Assembly: GCA_029168955.1 (NCBI GenBank)
Contig: JAPDOI010000116.1
Span: 923,501 to 987,500 of the forward strand
Length of the DNA stretch: 64,000 bases
Source of the DNA: Aplectana chamaeleonis
Taxonomy: Eukaryota > Nematoda > Chromadorea > Rhabditida > Cosmocercidae
Direction: 5' to 3'
Positions 40,293-52,454 of this stretch are shown piece by piece. Each line of letters opens with the position of its first letter. The first letter of the stretch is position 1. Both the position numbers and the translations under genes were made by a program. The notes beneath the pieces were generated by a model. The model was not told where the DNA came from, did not search any database, and was given only the letters and a program-made list of their open reading frames with translations.

Positions 40293-41743
40293 GCGGCCCG
40301 GCGCACGCGACCGCCACGCCAGCCGCGGATTAGATTAGAATGTTTTTTCTTCAGGAAGCAAGCCACGGATCTAAACAAGCACGCTCATGCCGATCATTTT
40401 TTCCGCAGGGCTACAGTAACCCTCCTCCAAAAATTTTCCAAGTGCCAGCTTGGTTATGAGCACATCGTAATAGCCAACGGACATTTTTGCACACTTTCGA
40501 CCTCCTCAGCCACTTCTCAGCGGCTTCTCGAAAAGAACGGTGTGTGAATGAATGCATACCGCTCCTCTGCCCTTTTATACCCCGCATGTTATGAGCGTGT
40601 GTTATTGTTCGTTATCATGTTTTGTTCAAGAATGGTTACGGTAGCCCGGCGGAAAAAATGACCGGCGTGGGCGTGCTTTTCGGATCTAATATATGACGGA
40701 CGGCATATCGTCACACGGCTATTTCTATACAATTATTTATTTGCTTTTTTTCGTTTTTTCAAATTTAATTATTTGATCATCTTTTATTTATTTATTTATG
40801 TATGTTCTTTATCTATTTATTTATTTATTGATATTTTGTTTACTTTCTTATTTATTTATTTATTTATTTATGTATTTACTTATTTGTTTACTTATTTATT
40901 TGTTTATTTCATTTATTTTTTCGTTCAATTATTTAGGTACTAATTAGATCATTTTATTTATTTATTTGCTCATCCGTTTATTTTTTATTAACAGACGATA
41001 TCAATTTTTTCAGACGTTTTAAGTTTATTTCTTCATTATTTTCAGTGTTCTATCAGTTTTCTAAATTATGCAATTCTTTCGTCATTACATTATTATCTTT
41101 TTATTTATTGAGTTGGCAAATAAATTCTCTAAATTAATAATTATGTCCGTAAACTAATTGATAATTTTTGCTAGTTACTTAGCCATCCATTACCTCATTC
41201 ATCGATTGTTTGCTTTTTCGCCACTTTTTTAATAATTTAATTCGCTTATTTAATCCAGTTTGTTTATTCATCGTGTGTTTAATCTATGAAAGAGAATTCT
41301 GCAGGCCCGCAAACAGCTTCTAGAGCGGCTAGGGAACGAAGACCCTACAAAAGAGCCTAGAAATTGTGGAGTTCACATTGAAAATGTGGGTCTCGAAAGC
41401 GAAAATCAATTATTGATTTTGAATGACGTCTTATATGCATTTTCAGAAATTCACTATCACTGATGAAAATAAAACTCTGAGTGAAGATCTCAGCACACTA
41501 GAAAGTTCAACATTGTCAGAGAAGATGTGAGCGGATAGTCGAAGTGGAAGACCAAAATTCAGCGAAAAATACAATTTTATTACTCATTCATATTTATTGA
41601 TTATTATACACATGACATTGTTGAATAAAAACTTTGTTGAATTTGAATCGATGGCTGAGACGCTAGCTTTCAAGTTGAAAATTTCACTGTGTCGCAGCTA
41701 TAAATGAATACAAATGAATCTCCCTTTGGCATAAGCCGCAGTT
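40293..41743. other. AT-rich intergenic DNA with TTTA repeats
   Basis: From about 40730 to 41000 the + strand is largely TTTA units with changes. No gene recognised. A short CTCAGCCACTTCTCAG region and GC-rich spot precede it. Confidence 0.6.
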
Positions 41744-41861
41744 AAGCCTAGTGCATGCTTCTCGCGACGGGCGACGCTACATAGTGTCTGCCATATGAAT
41801 CGATATGGGTGATATGCACTGTCGCTGTGACGCATCGCGGGAAGCATGCACTAGACCTTAT
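41744..41861. mobile_element. Foldback element, family D-like
   Basis: AGTGCATGCTTCTCGCGACG at the left faces CATCGCGGGAAGCATGCACT at the right, around CCATATGAATCGATATGGG. Same plan as family D but with a different outer sequence. Confidence 0.65.
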
Positions 41862-42957
41862 GGAGTTGCCAGCGCCTGCACGATCGATAATTTAGGATTG
41901 CCCTTCGCTGTGTCACTCAGCGGCGGGAGTATAAACGACTTCATAGCCGCTCATCAACGCTGCTCGACGCTGTAGGAAGCCTGTCCACGCAGAATCGTTG
42001 GCGATGGACTGATCTCGACTACCTTTCTGGTGAAAGTTTGTCTCCAGGGTATCTGCGAGAAAAAGGATACATATGCGAGCCGTAGCAAACGTCAGCAAGC
42101 TCTGGTTTAGAGAAACTACCACGAAAGCGCGCGCGTCCTGCGACATGTGCGCGGTCGACACGCAAGGTCTAGTTCGGAGGCAGTTTCCGTCATAAAAACA
42201 TTCTTCGAGTGCTCACCGGGAAGTAAAATGTTCGAGGCCGTTTGCAAGATTTATATCGAAAAAAAACTGCTGATAACGAGCGATAAAAATCACCCTACGG
42301 CCTCAAAACTTGAAGGGCGTACGCCGCCCCGCCCATTTCCTTGATTGCTGTCGAAGTGGGCGGGGCGGGCATACCACAATAAAATTTTGGGACCTTGTAG
42401 AGGGTATTTACTGCTCATTTCGCCGTAGCTTTGACAGTGTTGTTTTGTTTCCAAACATTCGACTTTCCTGTGAACACTCGAAGGCTATTTTTATCCCGAG
42501 TACTGCCTCAAAAGGCAGTGTCCGCGAATAGAAAATTTTACCCCTTTTTTGCGAGAGCGGTTAAGTGCATTCCTGTAATATCGATCGTACCGCGCCGCTT
42601 GATCGATATGGCTGTATTGCACCTCGCCGTGCCGCGGCTGCGGAAGTGTAAGCGGTTCCAGATTCGCCGCACTGTTCCAGATTTGATCTCAACCGTGCTC
42701 TAATCACTCTGATCTTAGGCGTCGTCTAAAGCCTATGCATAGTCTGGCTGCGGAAGTCGTGCGGCAGTGATGGGGAATGGGGGGCATGTACGAAACTGCG
42801 TAGCCGCCCTGTATCCTTCATCGTGGCGGCGCGACTTTTGCCGCTCGACTATGCAGAGGCCTTTACACTTCTGCCGCCAAGCAACGCGGCGAAGTGTAAT
42901 TCTATAAGGGGTCGTTTATACCTTCGCCGCCGGGCGGCGCGGCACTGTGCATTCCTG
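41862..42957. other. Intergenic DNA with short inverted repeats
   Basis: CGCCCCGCCCATTT near 42327 faces GTGGGCGGGGCGGGC near 42355; the latter also occurs near 18228. Several CGCCGCGCGGC half-elements occur from 42.59 to 42.95 kb. No gene recognised. Confidence 0.45.
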
Positions 42958-43099
42958 TAAGGGGTCGTTCATACTTCCACCGCCGAGCGGCGCGAAGATG
43001 TGCAAACCTACAATATTGATCGTGCCACGCCGCGTGATCAATATTACAGAAATGCACTGTGCCGCGCCGCTTGGCTGCAGAAGTATGAAGGACCCCTAA
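42958..43099. mobile_element. Foldback element (GGGGTCGTTCATACTTCC)
   Basis: TAAGGGGTCGTTCATACTTC faces GAAGTATGAAGGACCCCTAA, with CAATATTGATCGTGCCACGC facing GCGTGATCAATATT in the middle. Its final TAAG is also the start of the next element. Partial copies lie on both sides (42.90 and 43.24-43.40 kb). Confidence 0.75.
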
Positions 43100-43237
43100 G
43101 GCCTCTTTCAGAGTGCGATCGCTGTGCGACGCGACGGCATGTTTTGAATGCAGATCGACGTGCGACGCGATCTCGATCGATGCGCATGATTATCATCCCA
43201 TCGGGTCGCGCGGCGGTCGAACTCTGAAAGAGGCTTA
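43097..43237. mobile_element. Family E miniature copy, 141 bp
   Basis: TAAGGCCTCTTTCAGAGTGC then GATCGCTGTGCGACGCGAC at the left, inverse at the right finishing GAACTCTGAAAGAGGCTTA. Shares its ends with the 1-kb element at 39296-40292. Confidence 0.75.
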
Positions 43238-45199
43238 ATATTGATCGCGCGGCGCGGCATGATCGATACTACAGGATTGCACTTCGCTCAGCGGCGGAAG
43301 TATAAACGACGCCTGATATTGATCACGCGGCAGGATCGATATTTTAGGAATGCTGTTCGCCACGCCGCTCGGCGACGTGAGTACGCACGATGCCTTGCAC
43401 AGTGAGTTTCCAGTGGCACCACGTGAAGGAACGGATTTCGCCTCCACTGTTGATTTTTAGATTGATCCGAAATTAGAAATCCTTTCAAATCTTGTCAAAT
43501 CAATAATAAGAAGTGGAGAATTTAAGACCTGACTTTAGAAAACGTCGAGTTCCAAGGAAATGGTCCACTTTGAGTTCGAAATGTTCAGCCGAATTCTAGA
43601 AGAGCGTTGAGCGAGTACGAGGATCGAAAATTCCCTTTTTAATTTCCACACAAACCTCGAATCTCTGAAGTTCGTATGAGAACAGTTGGACCTTGAACAA
43701 AAAACTACACACGGTTGGCTAGCAAAAGTCGAAATTTGTTCAGAAAATATTCTTTCAGCAGTTCTAACGAATGGAAAATTCTCAATGATAAATGTAAAAT
43801 TCAATATCACAGAGCCGGACTTGCATTTAAAATATCCTTTTTTTTAGACTGGAACCGGCAGGAACTTCAAGAAATATTGCCGCGACTCTTCCGGATCTGC
43901 TCCGCGACCCCACCGCGATCCCGATCTGTCCCACGACTACCCGCGATCCTGGACGCTTCCGCGACTCCCCGTAACCCTGGACGCTTCCGCGACTCTACCG
44001 CGACTCCTCCGCAACTTCTCCGTGGGTCAAGCTTCCTCAACTCTGCCGCGACTCCCCCGCGAACCTTACCGCGATTTGGTCAATGAAGAATCGTCCGCGG
44101 TTCTGCCCCACTTCTCCCCCCGCGACCTCTTCTGCTCACCGCTGGCAAGCGCCAAGTCGTAGGAGTTGCGGGGGAGTCGCGGCATTATTTCTCAAGGTAT
44201 TAGTCCGATTTCGGTCACAAAATGTTTGGTTTGAGTGCGTGAAATTTTCCAATGAGTTCAAAAGTCTTGGTTCCGAGAAGTTAATTGTTTTGATTGAACT
44301 TTTATTCTCAATATAATGTTCATTTCAGATGTGAATCATTTTCATTTTAATTCGGAGAAGTTCGGAAACAGTTTGAAAAATCTTCATTTCCAGTGGGTAA
44401 GGAACAGCAGCCTGTGAAAATGACGCATTTCAGAATGAAAGCGACTGGATCGGGTCAGGATTTCACGGGGTAAAAACTCCGGACTTGTCTTTGCTAAGAA
44501 TTAGAGACATGACTGTGGCCGTCAACTAAGCATTGCTTCTTGGACTTTTTTCTCGATCAAGTCAATTTTCGACTTGTCGGTTTTCCGAATATTCGACTCC
44601 CAATATGTTCAAGATATTATTTTTTCGGTTCTCTGATGTTTGAATAAGAAATGTGCGAAAAGTTTTTGAAAACGCCGTAATTCACATCAGTCGAGGCGCG
44701 AGTGGCGCGCGCGTCGCCTCTGCCTCCGTCTGCCCTACGCTCTCTCACTGTCTCTAACCTCCGCTCCGCACCAGCACGCGTAGGAACCAGGGATGAGCGG
44801 AATAAAAATTCAAAATTTTGGAAATCGGTTTTCGGGTTTCGGAACAGAATTTTTTTCTCGGTTTTCGGAAATCGGGTGCGAAACGCTCAAAAATGCGCGA
44901 AACTTCGGTTTTCGAAACGCGAAACGCGGAAATTTTCAAAAAATCTCAGACTTCTCTAGAGTCTCATTGTCAGAAGCACATTTGGTTCCAGGGAATCATT
45001 TTTAAAGAGATTCTGTCTCAATGAATTACCAACTATGCAACTTCAGTAGAACATCTGGATACATACAGAAATCGATCCTGAAAAATGCACAGATTCATGT
45101 ACTATACTTTATGTTATCTACTGGAGAAAGGAAACGTTCAAGAATTGTCAGAACCAACGTATGAGACTGACAGTAGAGAATTTTCAATAGTTTAGCCCT
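43238..45199. other. Intergenic DNA with CCGCGACTC repeats
   Basis: From 43865 to 44080 CCGCGACTC recurs every 15-30 bp (for example CTGGACGCTTCCGCGACTC twice). At 44787 AACCAGGGATGAGCGGAAT starts a TTTTCGG-rich block whose first part recurs inverted near 50375. No gene recognised. Confidence 0.5.
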
Positions 45200-47860
45200 C
45201 TGGCAAAAGTAATGGTTCGTTAAAGTCATATTTACGAGAAATTCGAGGTTAAAGGAGTCAAAAAATGTCCTGGAACACATTTAAAAATGTTTGGCTCACA
45301 ATAACCTAGCGTGGACAAGAAACTGGGAAATGTAGTGAGATGATTACGAATTCGTTTTGGTGGTCAAACATGGACCAATTATCGATAAGTAAACACAGAC
45401 GAGGGACCGGATTCTACAGGCTTCTCAATTAGACTTATAAAAGCAAAATCAAGCACGACATGAATTGGAGCGCTGCGGTTTCCCAGCTTCCCTAGTGCTG
45501 ACTGCCGTACAATAACCTGAAAAATGTTTTACTTCATACAGTATACCCCGCTAAGTTTTGTAAAAACGGGGAGCATTTCCCAAACTTTGCAAAAAAAACG
45601 TCCGATGCATGTAAGTTTTTGAACGAAGACGTTTCAGAAAACGCTATCATATTCACAGCTCGAAATTCTACCCAATAAATTGCTTTGTGGACCGAAGTTT
45701 CCTGCAATCGCTTTGTTGTTGAGTGAAATTGCTTTTGCGGTCGTTTCTCAAAAACGTCGCGTGCGGTAAAGTGCTGCGCAACTTTGAGTAGTAATTCTAC
45801 AAGTAATAAAAGAACAATCTCTATGTTTTCTCCGTAAATGAGATGAGGGTGGAGCAATCTTAAGATCTGTGCAGGTTGAATTTTCGAACTCCTTCATTTA
45901 TCGGTCTGGCGCTTACGCTACAGATGTCAGATTTTTCAGGAAGCTTCTGAGCATGTTTAACCCATTCACGACCACGCCTAATTTGGGGTGGCTGCACGTT
46001 TGGACCGCGTGCAATATCGCGTCACCGTATACAGTGTCCCACCGGCGGGCCACTTTTTCTCGAATGGCACGCCACCAAAAAATCGATTTTGGTTTTTTTT
46101 GCTTATTCTACGACTGTCGACGTCAAAATCATGATGCCAAAGTTTCAGCTTCCATAACTCTTTCCTTACAGAGAAATGGACTCCTAAATTTTCAAATGTG
46201 TAGATAAGACCATCTGCAAAATCACGTGAGTTCGTTGAATTCTAGCGGTTTGAAACATAAATAACGTAGATTACCATGATAGACATTCTTCTGTTCTTCA
46301 ATTGACAGGAAATGCTTAGTGAAATGATAATTTTCCAGATTTGCACTAATTTTGTTTCAGCTACTCCCTCGCTCTTGCGGTCTATCGCATTCCGACGCGA
46401 GTTTTTTTGTAGTAAACATTTTTAGCATTCTTTTTGACATCTAGACGTAGAAAATACTCCTCAATTTTAATATTGATTTTTGATGCTGATGAAAGTGACT
46501 TTTTTTTTAGATCTTCGCCATTTTTTCTCGGCCACCCCCTCAACCCTCCGGTTCGGCGCCTTCTAGGAAGAGATTTTTTGTGAAAAGCATATGTGTTTTT
46601 CGCATTCAAATGTATAAAATAGTTCTATTAATACAAATTGACTAGGAATGATTAGTGTAATTACCGTCCAAGGTAGTTTTCACCGAAGTTTGAGCCCCGG
46701 CCTACGATGGTACACCAACCGTAACCGAGCAGGACTTTCAAAAAAGGCCTTAATGATCTCAACATTAGTGATCTTTGCATAAAATAAATTATGTGAACGA
46801 AATACGGGCGAAAGAAAAGCCGATTCTCTACGCCGGAATGATGCGCAGTATCAGTAATCATACTTCTGTGATATTTATAAATAGTGCTATACGATTTAAC
46901 CACTCTTAGAAGTAAGGATTGTTTTCCGAGTAATGGGAAAAAGATAAAATTCTCCATAAAGTGCTTGTAAAAATGCGATCTGTACTCGAAATTGCGGTGT
47001 TCGACCTTGCTGCATTCGAAGGGTCAGATATATTGTAGTGGTGAAGCTGCCAGCGGACCACGAAGTTTGTAGTCGACTCTAGAATAGGTGAATACATTGA
47101 TCATTAATAGGTTTAGAAATTCCTTCACGTGGTGGAGAAAACGATTTTCGAAAAGAGTGTCCCACCGGTGGGACACGCGGTCCGAAGTGGTAGTCAACGC
47201 GTGTCCCACCGGTGGGACACGCGGTCGTGAATGGGTTAATGAAGAATTTTGAAAACTAAACCTGCACAAATCTCGAGATTACCCCCCCCCCTTTTTTTAC
47301 ATAACTCACAAAGAATACTTAGGGATTGCTCTTCTATTACTTGTACACTTACTACTCAAAGTTTCGCCGCGCGCGACGCTTTTGAGAAACGATTGCAAAA
47401 ATAAATTTCACTCGAACACATAATGATTTTAGGGAACTTAGGCCCACAATGCACATCACTATGTAGGAACTTGAGCTGTTAATATGATGGCGTTTTCAGA
47501 ATCCAAAAACGCCTTTAGTCAAAAACGTTATGAGCATCGGACGTTTTTTTGCCTTTTTCTTGCCAAGTTTCGCTAGTGCTCCCCGTTTTTAGAAAACTTG
47601 GCGCAGGTATTGTAGTTTCTAAGCACCTTTGATTTTGTTTAATTAAGGGCAACGGAGAAGCTTGTAAAATCCTATCTTTCGTCTTTTACTTTCGACAAAT
47701 GATCTATGATTGACCACATTCGTCTTTTTAATCATTTCACTACATTTCCCAGTTGGCTTGTTACTTCAGGTTACCATGCGCCAAAACATTTTGTCAAACA
47801 TTTCAAGACATTTTTGACATCTTTAACCTCTAAATGTTCGCAGTAATGACATGCCAATCA
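45200..47860. mobile_element. Long inverted repeat 2, about 2.7 kb
   Basis: Imperfect arms of about 650-700 bp: for example AACTGGGAAATGTAGTGAGA (near 45330) faces TCATTTCACTACATTTCCCA (near 47735), and GCAAAAAAAACGTCCGATGC (near 45588) faces GCATCGGACGTTTTTTTGC (near 47535). The loop is occupied by the TTAA-flanked element at 45961-47235. No clear transposase. Confidence 0.75.
45961..47235. mobile_element. TTAA-flanked element, piggyBac-like ends, 1275 bp
   Basis: Begins CCCATTCACGACCACGCC and ends GGTCGTGAATGGG, with TTAA on both sides (45957-45960 and 47236-47239). CCC...GGG ends with TTAA duplication are the hallmark of piggyBac elements. The sub-terminal GTGTCCCACCGGTGGGACAC palindrome repeats at the right end. 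I see no transposase, so it is non-autonomous. Confidence 0.8.
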
Positions 47861-48138
47861 CTGAGGGGGGGGGGTCAAAGCTCTAAAAACTCCCGGTATT
47901 TTTCTCGAAGAATACCTTTCTGGCTTGACTTTTGATGAGAGATTAATTTGAAAGAGGCGAAGCATCTGAAAGCTTTTGCCTTCGGTGAGTCTTGGAGCGT
48001 AACACTGCCTCAAAAAAGGCACAATCCTGGGCGGAATCCTGGTTTTCATTAGTTTCCATTTTTATTAACGAGGGAGCGTCGGGTGGCTCACAATAACATG
48101 CTTAAATGTTTCTGAATGTTTTCGACCTCAATTTTTAA

Positions 48139-48758
48139 CCCATTCACGACCACGCCTAATTTTGGGTGGCTGCACGTTCGTACCGCGTGCAATATTGCGT
48201 CACCGTATAACGTGTCCCACCGGTGGGACACGCTGGCTTGAATAGCGTCCCACGGGTGATTGCTTTCCCTTTTTTTGTGTCTATATTGTAGCTATCAACG
48301 AGGGTCGGACAGTATCAGAGTTTGAGCTTCCGAGACACTTTCGTTATCAAGAAACAATTATTCAAAACCAAAACGGGGTCAACTGAGCTGCGACGGTTTT
48401 AGAAAAGGAAATGTGTTTCAAACGATAGGTTCCTACAAAGCAACCTAAAAACTAGCAATAGACAACAAAATAAATTATAAGGTGCTTTTGAAATCATTTT
48501 ACAGCCGTTTTTTCCTCTACTTCAGCGCACCTGATTTTATGAAAGTCTAGATATGTTGTTGCACTTGACCTACTGATGGACCACGAGGTTTTTATTCAAG
48601 TATTGGGTAGGTCAATACATTGATCATATGTAGGTTCGAAGCTAGTTTCTTGTGACGGAGAAATCGATTTTTGAAAATGGTGGCCCACCGGTGGGACACG
48701 CGGTCCGAAGTGGTAGTCAACGCGTGTCCCACCGGTGGGACACGTGGTCGTTAATGGG
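48139..48758. mobile_element. TTAA-flanked element, second copy, 620 bp
   Basis: Same ends as 45961-47235 (CCCATTCACGACCACGCC; GGTCGTTAATGGG), with TTAA at 48135-48138 and 48759-48762 and the GTGTCCCACCGGTGGGACAC palindromes. It is shorter inside, so the two share ends more than bodies. Confidence 0.8.
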
Positions 48759-48762
48759 TTAA

Positions 48763-49246
48763 AGGCAGTGTTCCCGATAAAATTCGTTTTTCTGTTTTCC
48801 ACCTATCTTGAGAACGGCCCATGCTGATTCCAATGATGTCTCTGAAATCGTACAATACCTTCTGTGAACGGAGTTATGGTCCCTCAAAATTTGAGCTAAG
48901 GAAACATGGTGGACGAGGTCTCCGAGGCTTGTAACTTCCGTCTTTTGCAGCCGTTGTATGTGAGCTGACCTGAGTAAAGAGAGAAGTTGAGAATGAAGGG
49001 AAGAACGGGGCTAATGATTGGAAATCGTCGCTCAACTCACGATCTCGACCATTCATTTGTTCACGTCGGTGGGCGTGTGTTGCGCTGTTGGGGTTTGCCT
49101 TGCGCTCGAAGTGGCAACTTTGGGCTCTTTTGGAGCTTTTCCTGGCTCGTTTTCATGCGTTCTTTCGACGTCGACGTTACAGTGTGCTCCTCCACTACCC
49201 AATCCTAGTGGAAATTGAAACACATTTTTTATCGTGAACACTGCCT
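48763..49246. mobile_element. TTAA-flanked element family F, 484 bp
   Basis: Left end AGGCAGTGTTCCCGATAAAA, right end TATCGTGAACACTGCCT, with TTAA at 48759-48762 and 49247-49250. Its left TTAA is the right TTAA of the element before it. Confidence 0.75.
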
Positions 49247-49456
49247 TTAAGTGCCGCTCCATTTGGGCTATCAACTCCAAATTGGAATAGAAGATATGTA
49301 GCTCATTCCTGGCTCATCGAGAAGTGTTCTCACAAGATCGTGAACGCCATTTGAGAATAAACCAAAATTGAGCGTTTTTTTTCATGGTTTTCGATTCTCA
49401 GGAAACCATTCCAGACCACTTCTTGGTGGTAATACCAACTTTTGCGCTCTCATTAA

Positions 49457-49929
49457 AGGCACAGTCCAACCTCAGAGGTAATTTTTGATATTATGGTAAT
49501 GTCGCCGCCTATAGCAACCCTGCCGAGCGCGAAATCTCAATTCGCTCAAATAACCGAGAAAAAGCTAGGAAAAAGTCGGCCACGCCCCTTTGAAGAAAAA
49601 ATGGGTAACGCCCCCTGCCTGGTTTTGGACCTCAATAGGGAAGAGACGCGCGAATGATTTTATTCGAAACCTATGTTCTTCGATTTGTTTTCGGTCTGGC
49701 TTTATTTTGTGGCCTGCTGCAGAACGATGGCTGCGAATAACGAGAAAATACAGGCTCGAGACAACTCGTCCGCGAACTTTTAGCCGTTCAAGATCGAAGT
49801 GTTTGAGGAGCCGTAACTCCGTTCGTAGTGAGTTCTGAGCGATTCTGGGGACACCATTGTGATCAGCGTGAAATTCTCTCCAAGATAGGCAGAGAAAGAA
49901 AAAATCGATTCTGAGGTTGGACTGTGTCT
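49457..49929. mobile_element. TTAA-flanked element family F, opposite orientation
   Basis: Ends AGGCACAGTCCAACCTCAGA and its inverse, with TTAA at 49453-49456 and 49930-49933. GAACGGAGTTACGGCTCCTC on the - strand matches GAACGGAGTTATGGTCCCTC of the 48763 element, so they are relatives in inverted orientation. The frame across it (49565-50044, -) is chance. Confidence 0.75.
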
Positions 49930-49933
49930 TTAA

Positions 49934-51320
49934 TGGAAGGATAACCGCTTCTCCACAATTACTCCGAACGGTATTTCCGGAATCGCAGGGTTGAGCAAGT
50001 GCGAATGGTGGCCAAATATGGTACACGCTTAGCGTGCAACACAATTTTCATACATGGAACGTAGAAAGAAATCACTAAACTAGTAAAGCAACAGAAAAAC
50101 TTTTGCAATTTGACGCCTAGATTAGCTGTAATTTGGTAGTTTCGACCGGTATTCAGGGCCTGATAATAATTGTCATCAGAATAATACTCTTGCACGACGA
50201 GGTAGGAGGGGAAAAAATAGAAGGTTTGATGTAATGTCAAAAAATTCAAATCAGTGTAGAAAAATCATCGGGGAAATTCTCAATGACGGCAAAGTCACCA
50301 TATTTTGTTCCGCATTTTCCGCGTTCCGCAGCACTTTCTGCGGTTTTCGGAAGGCGGAACGCGGAATTCCGCTCATCCCTGGTAGGAGCCAAGTAAATTT
50401 TGCCGTTTTATAACCTGTAGGCCATTTAGAGTTCGAGTGTTTTTCAGAAAAAAATCTTTCTTTCGGTTCTGATTTTCCGGAACAAAAAACAGAAAAAAAG
50501 TATATTTTTGTAACGTGACATAGTATAGCGAAGTACTCGACAATTTCGGACGCAAATTTTTTTTCGATTTTCGGTTTGGAAAAATTTACGTACATCTTTG
50601 CCTCGAATATGTTCGCAATTCCACTTTTTCGACTGTTCGGTTTCAGAAAATGTTCGAATTTTCGTTTTTTTAGACTTTTCGAGTTCTGACCGCCTCGAAC
50701 ATCCGAGTTTCGACTGATTCGATTTTGGGCATCCACTTGAAGCCTTCAGGTAAAGTAATACTCGCATTTTTGTGGGTGCACGATCTAAAATCGGCGCGGG
50801 GATGAGTCGACGGGAGCAACACCCGCGCTCCACTGAGACCGCGCGCTCCATGGCGAATTTTTTTTTCGGGTTCAATTTTTTTGCTCCATTATGTTTTCTC
50901 AGATGTTTTCTATAGTTTAAAGAGGTTTTCTCTTTTCTTTATTCGTTATAATAGTTAAGGCTGATTTAGTCTCGCTTAAGAACGAATATTGATGTCAATT
51001 AAACGTTGTATTCCGGCGAATTCTGAATATTTTCAGCACTGAAGTTGTGATCTCGCCATTCGTTTCCTAATTCACCCAGTCATATTTTTCAACATATCAT
51101 AGTTCTGTTTAGTACTACTTTTTTTCTATCATATTCAATATCTTCTTCTATAACCATTAATTTGATTGAATTCGTTTTGATGTGACTGATGACTTCGGTC
51201 TTTTTTATTTTAATTTTTCATTCTTTAAAGGATTTAAAATAGTTCTCGGCATGTTTCTTATATAGTAGATTGCAATGTGATTGCTCTTTGTGATGGAAAA
51301 TCATTGATTGTATTTGCAGC
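49934..51320. other. Intergenic DNA upstream of a small gene
   Basis: Contains at 50288-50395 an inverted relative of the 44787 block (GGAATTCCGCTCATCCCTGG, CGGAACGCGG) and TTTTCGG-rich sequence. 50.88-51.30 kb is T-rich and probably includes the promoter side of the gene at 51321. No recognisable promoter motif. Confidence 0.45.
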
Positions 51321-51677
51321 ATGCAGTTTGAAAGCGTATCCGATTATTACTATACTCTGAATCGACTCATCGATAAGGCAACGTGGACAAGTGCAACTGC
51401 GGCTGCAAAACTGTTGTCCATCAATGACGATCATAGTAGCCTGCCCTTTCTTCATGTGAGTTTATTTACCCGATGCCGGACTCGTCAGTCATTATTCCTG
51501 GGTATGAGGGCGATTCCGGGTATAATTCTGGGCATTCGTTAGGAAAATAAGGAAGATTATACCCTGATGCGGCCTTACACCCACAAGACGTTGAATCTAG
51601 GACTTTTACAGGCGTCGCCGTCCACCGTTTCAGATTATCGTGGCGGGACCAACTTGTCATTCGCTACTCAGACATAA
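51321..51677 (+). CDS. Small two-exon protein, unknown function (89 aa)
   Basis: Exons 51321-51455 and 51543-51677 join in phase 0. The ATG lies one base after GTATTTGCAG, a typical nematode trans-splice or cis-splice acceptor. Exon 1 ends FLH before GTGAGT; exon 2 starts after ATTCGTTAG and runs ENKEDYTLMR to SFATQT then TAA. The product starts MQFESVSDYYYTLNRLIDKA, has an Ala-rich helix (TSATAAAKLL) and no signal or membrane segment. The piece GLLQASPSTVSD with following RGG recurs in coding sense on the other strand near 63.5 kb, which argues for selection or a gene family. An upstream exon could exist if the acceptor is a cis site. I do not recognise the family. Confidence 0.55.
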
Positions 51678-51689
51678 TCGACGACCATC

Positions 51690-51935
51690 CCGTTGACGGT
51701 CGCGTTCCCGATGGAGTGCTCACACAGCCGGACCATTAACGATAGAGTGAACGGGCTGATCGCCTCACAGGGAACGGGATGGTCAGCCTATCATGCAGCG
51801 CCATCACCAACGCTAAGGGAAACGGGATGGTCGCCGCACGGGGAACGGGATGAATGGCTTCCATGCAACGCCATCGTCAACGTTTGGGGGAACGGGATGG
51901 TCGCAGCACGCAGAACGGGATGGCTGTTTCATAAC
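51690..51935. repeat. Degenerate GGGAACGGGATGG repeat
   Basis: GGAACGGGATGGTCGCCGCA-type units recur about six times with variable spacers just downstream of the small gene. Confidence 0.6.
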
Positions 51936-52298
51936 ACTGAGAAGCTAGTATCGATTCCACCGATCGACCTCGGTTCCGACTTACTCATTCTCCGCTTCAG
52001 TCATTACTAATGGTAACACAGGTTACACATATACTAGCGAGACCTAGCGAAGTTTTCGCTCACAGAAACTTTTGCATGAGCCAACTACCTGAGACGGATT
52101 AGTTTGTAAAAACGGTGGTGACTGACTTCCGCCTACCCGAAAGTACTCTCCTGAGCAGAGCAAGGTGCCGTACATTTACAGCAGGCCGTGGGTATATCAA
52201 AATGTGGGATCATCTATCAAAAAAGGGTTTTCCAAGCAAAAGAGGTTTGGTTGGAATCAGAAACGTTCCAATAAAAAGGGGAACAATAGGTAAGTTGA

Positions 52299-52454
52299 AT
52301 GAGGAGAGTCTACAAAAAGCGAACAATATTTTTTGAGACTGATTTTCCTGGCCGATACTTCTTAACAGCAAAAACAAACCGTTGTGGTACTTCTAGAGGA
52401 AGAGTTCAATGGTTTCCAAAAATGGACTTCTATTCGTTGACGAGAATATATTAG
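52299..52454 (+). pseudogene. Unknown reading frame cut by mariner
   Basis: Opens at ATG 52299 with MRRVYKKRTIFFETDFPGRY, continues through TSRGRVQWFPKMDFYSLTRI and meets a stop formed by the first bases of the mariner repeat. It has a GTAAGT 8 bp before the ATG, so part may instead be intron and exon. The other arm carries a longer relative. Function unknown. Confidence 0.4.

Noticed and set aside
49565..50044. 159-residue - strand frame
   Set aside because: Runs across a TTAA-flanked miniature element and its flank; no family signature.
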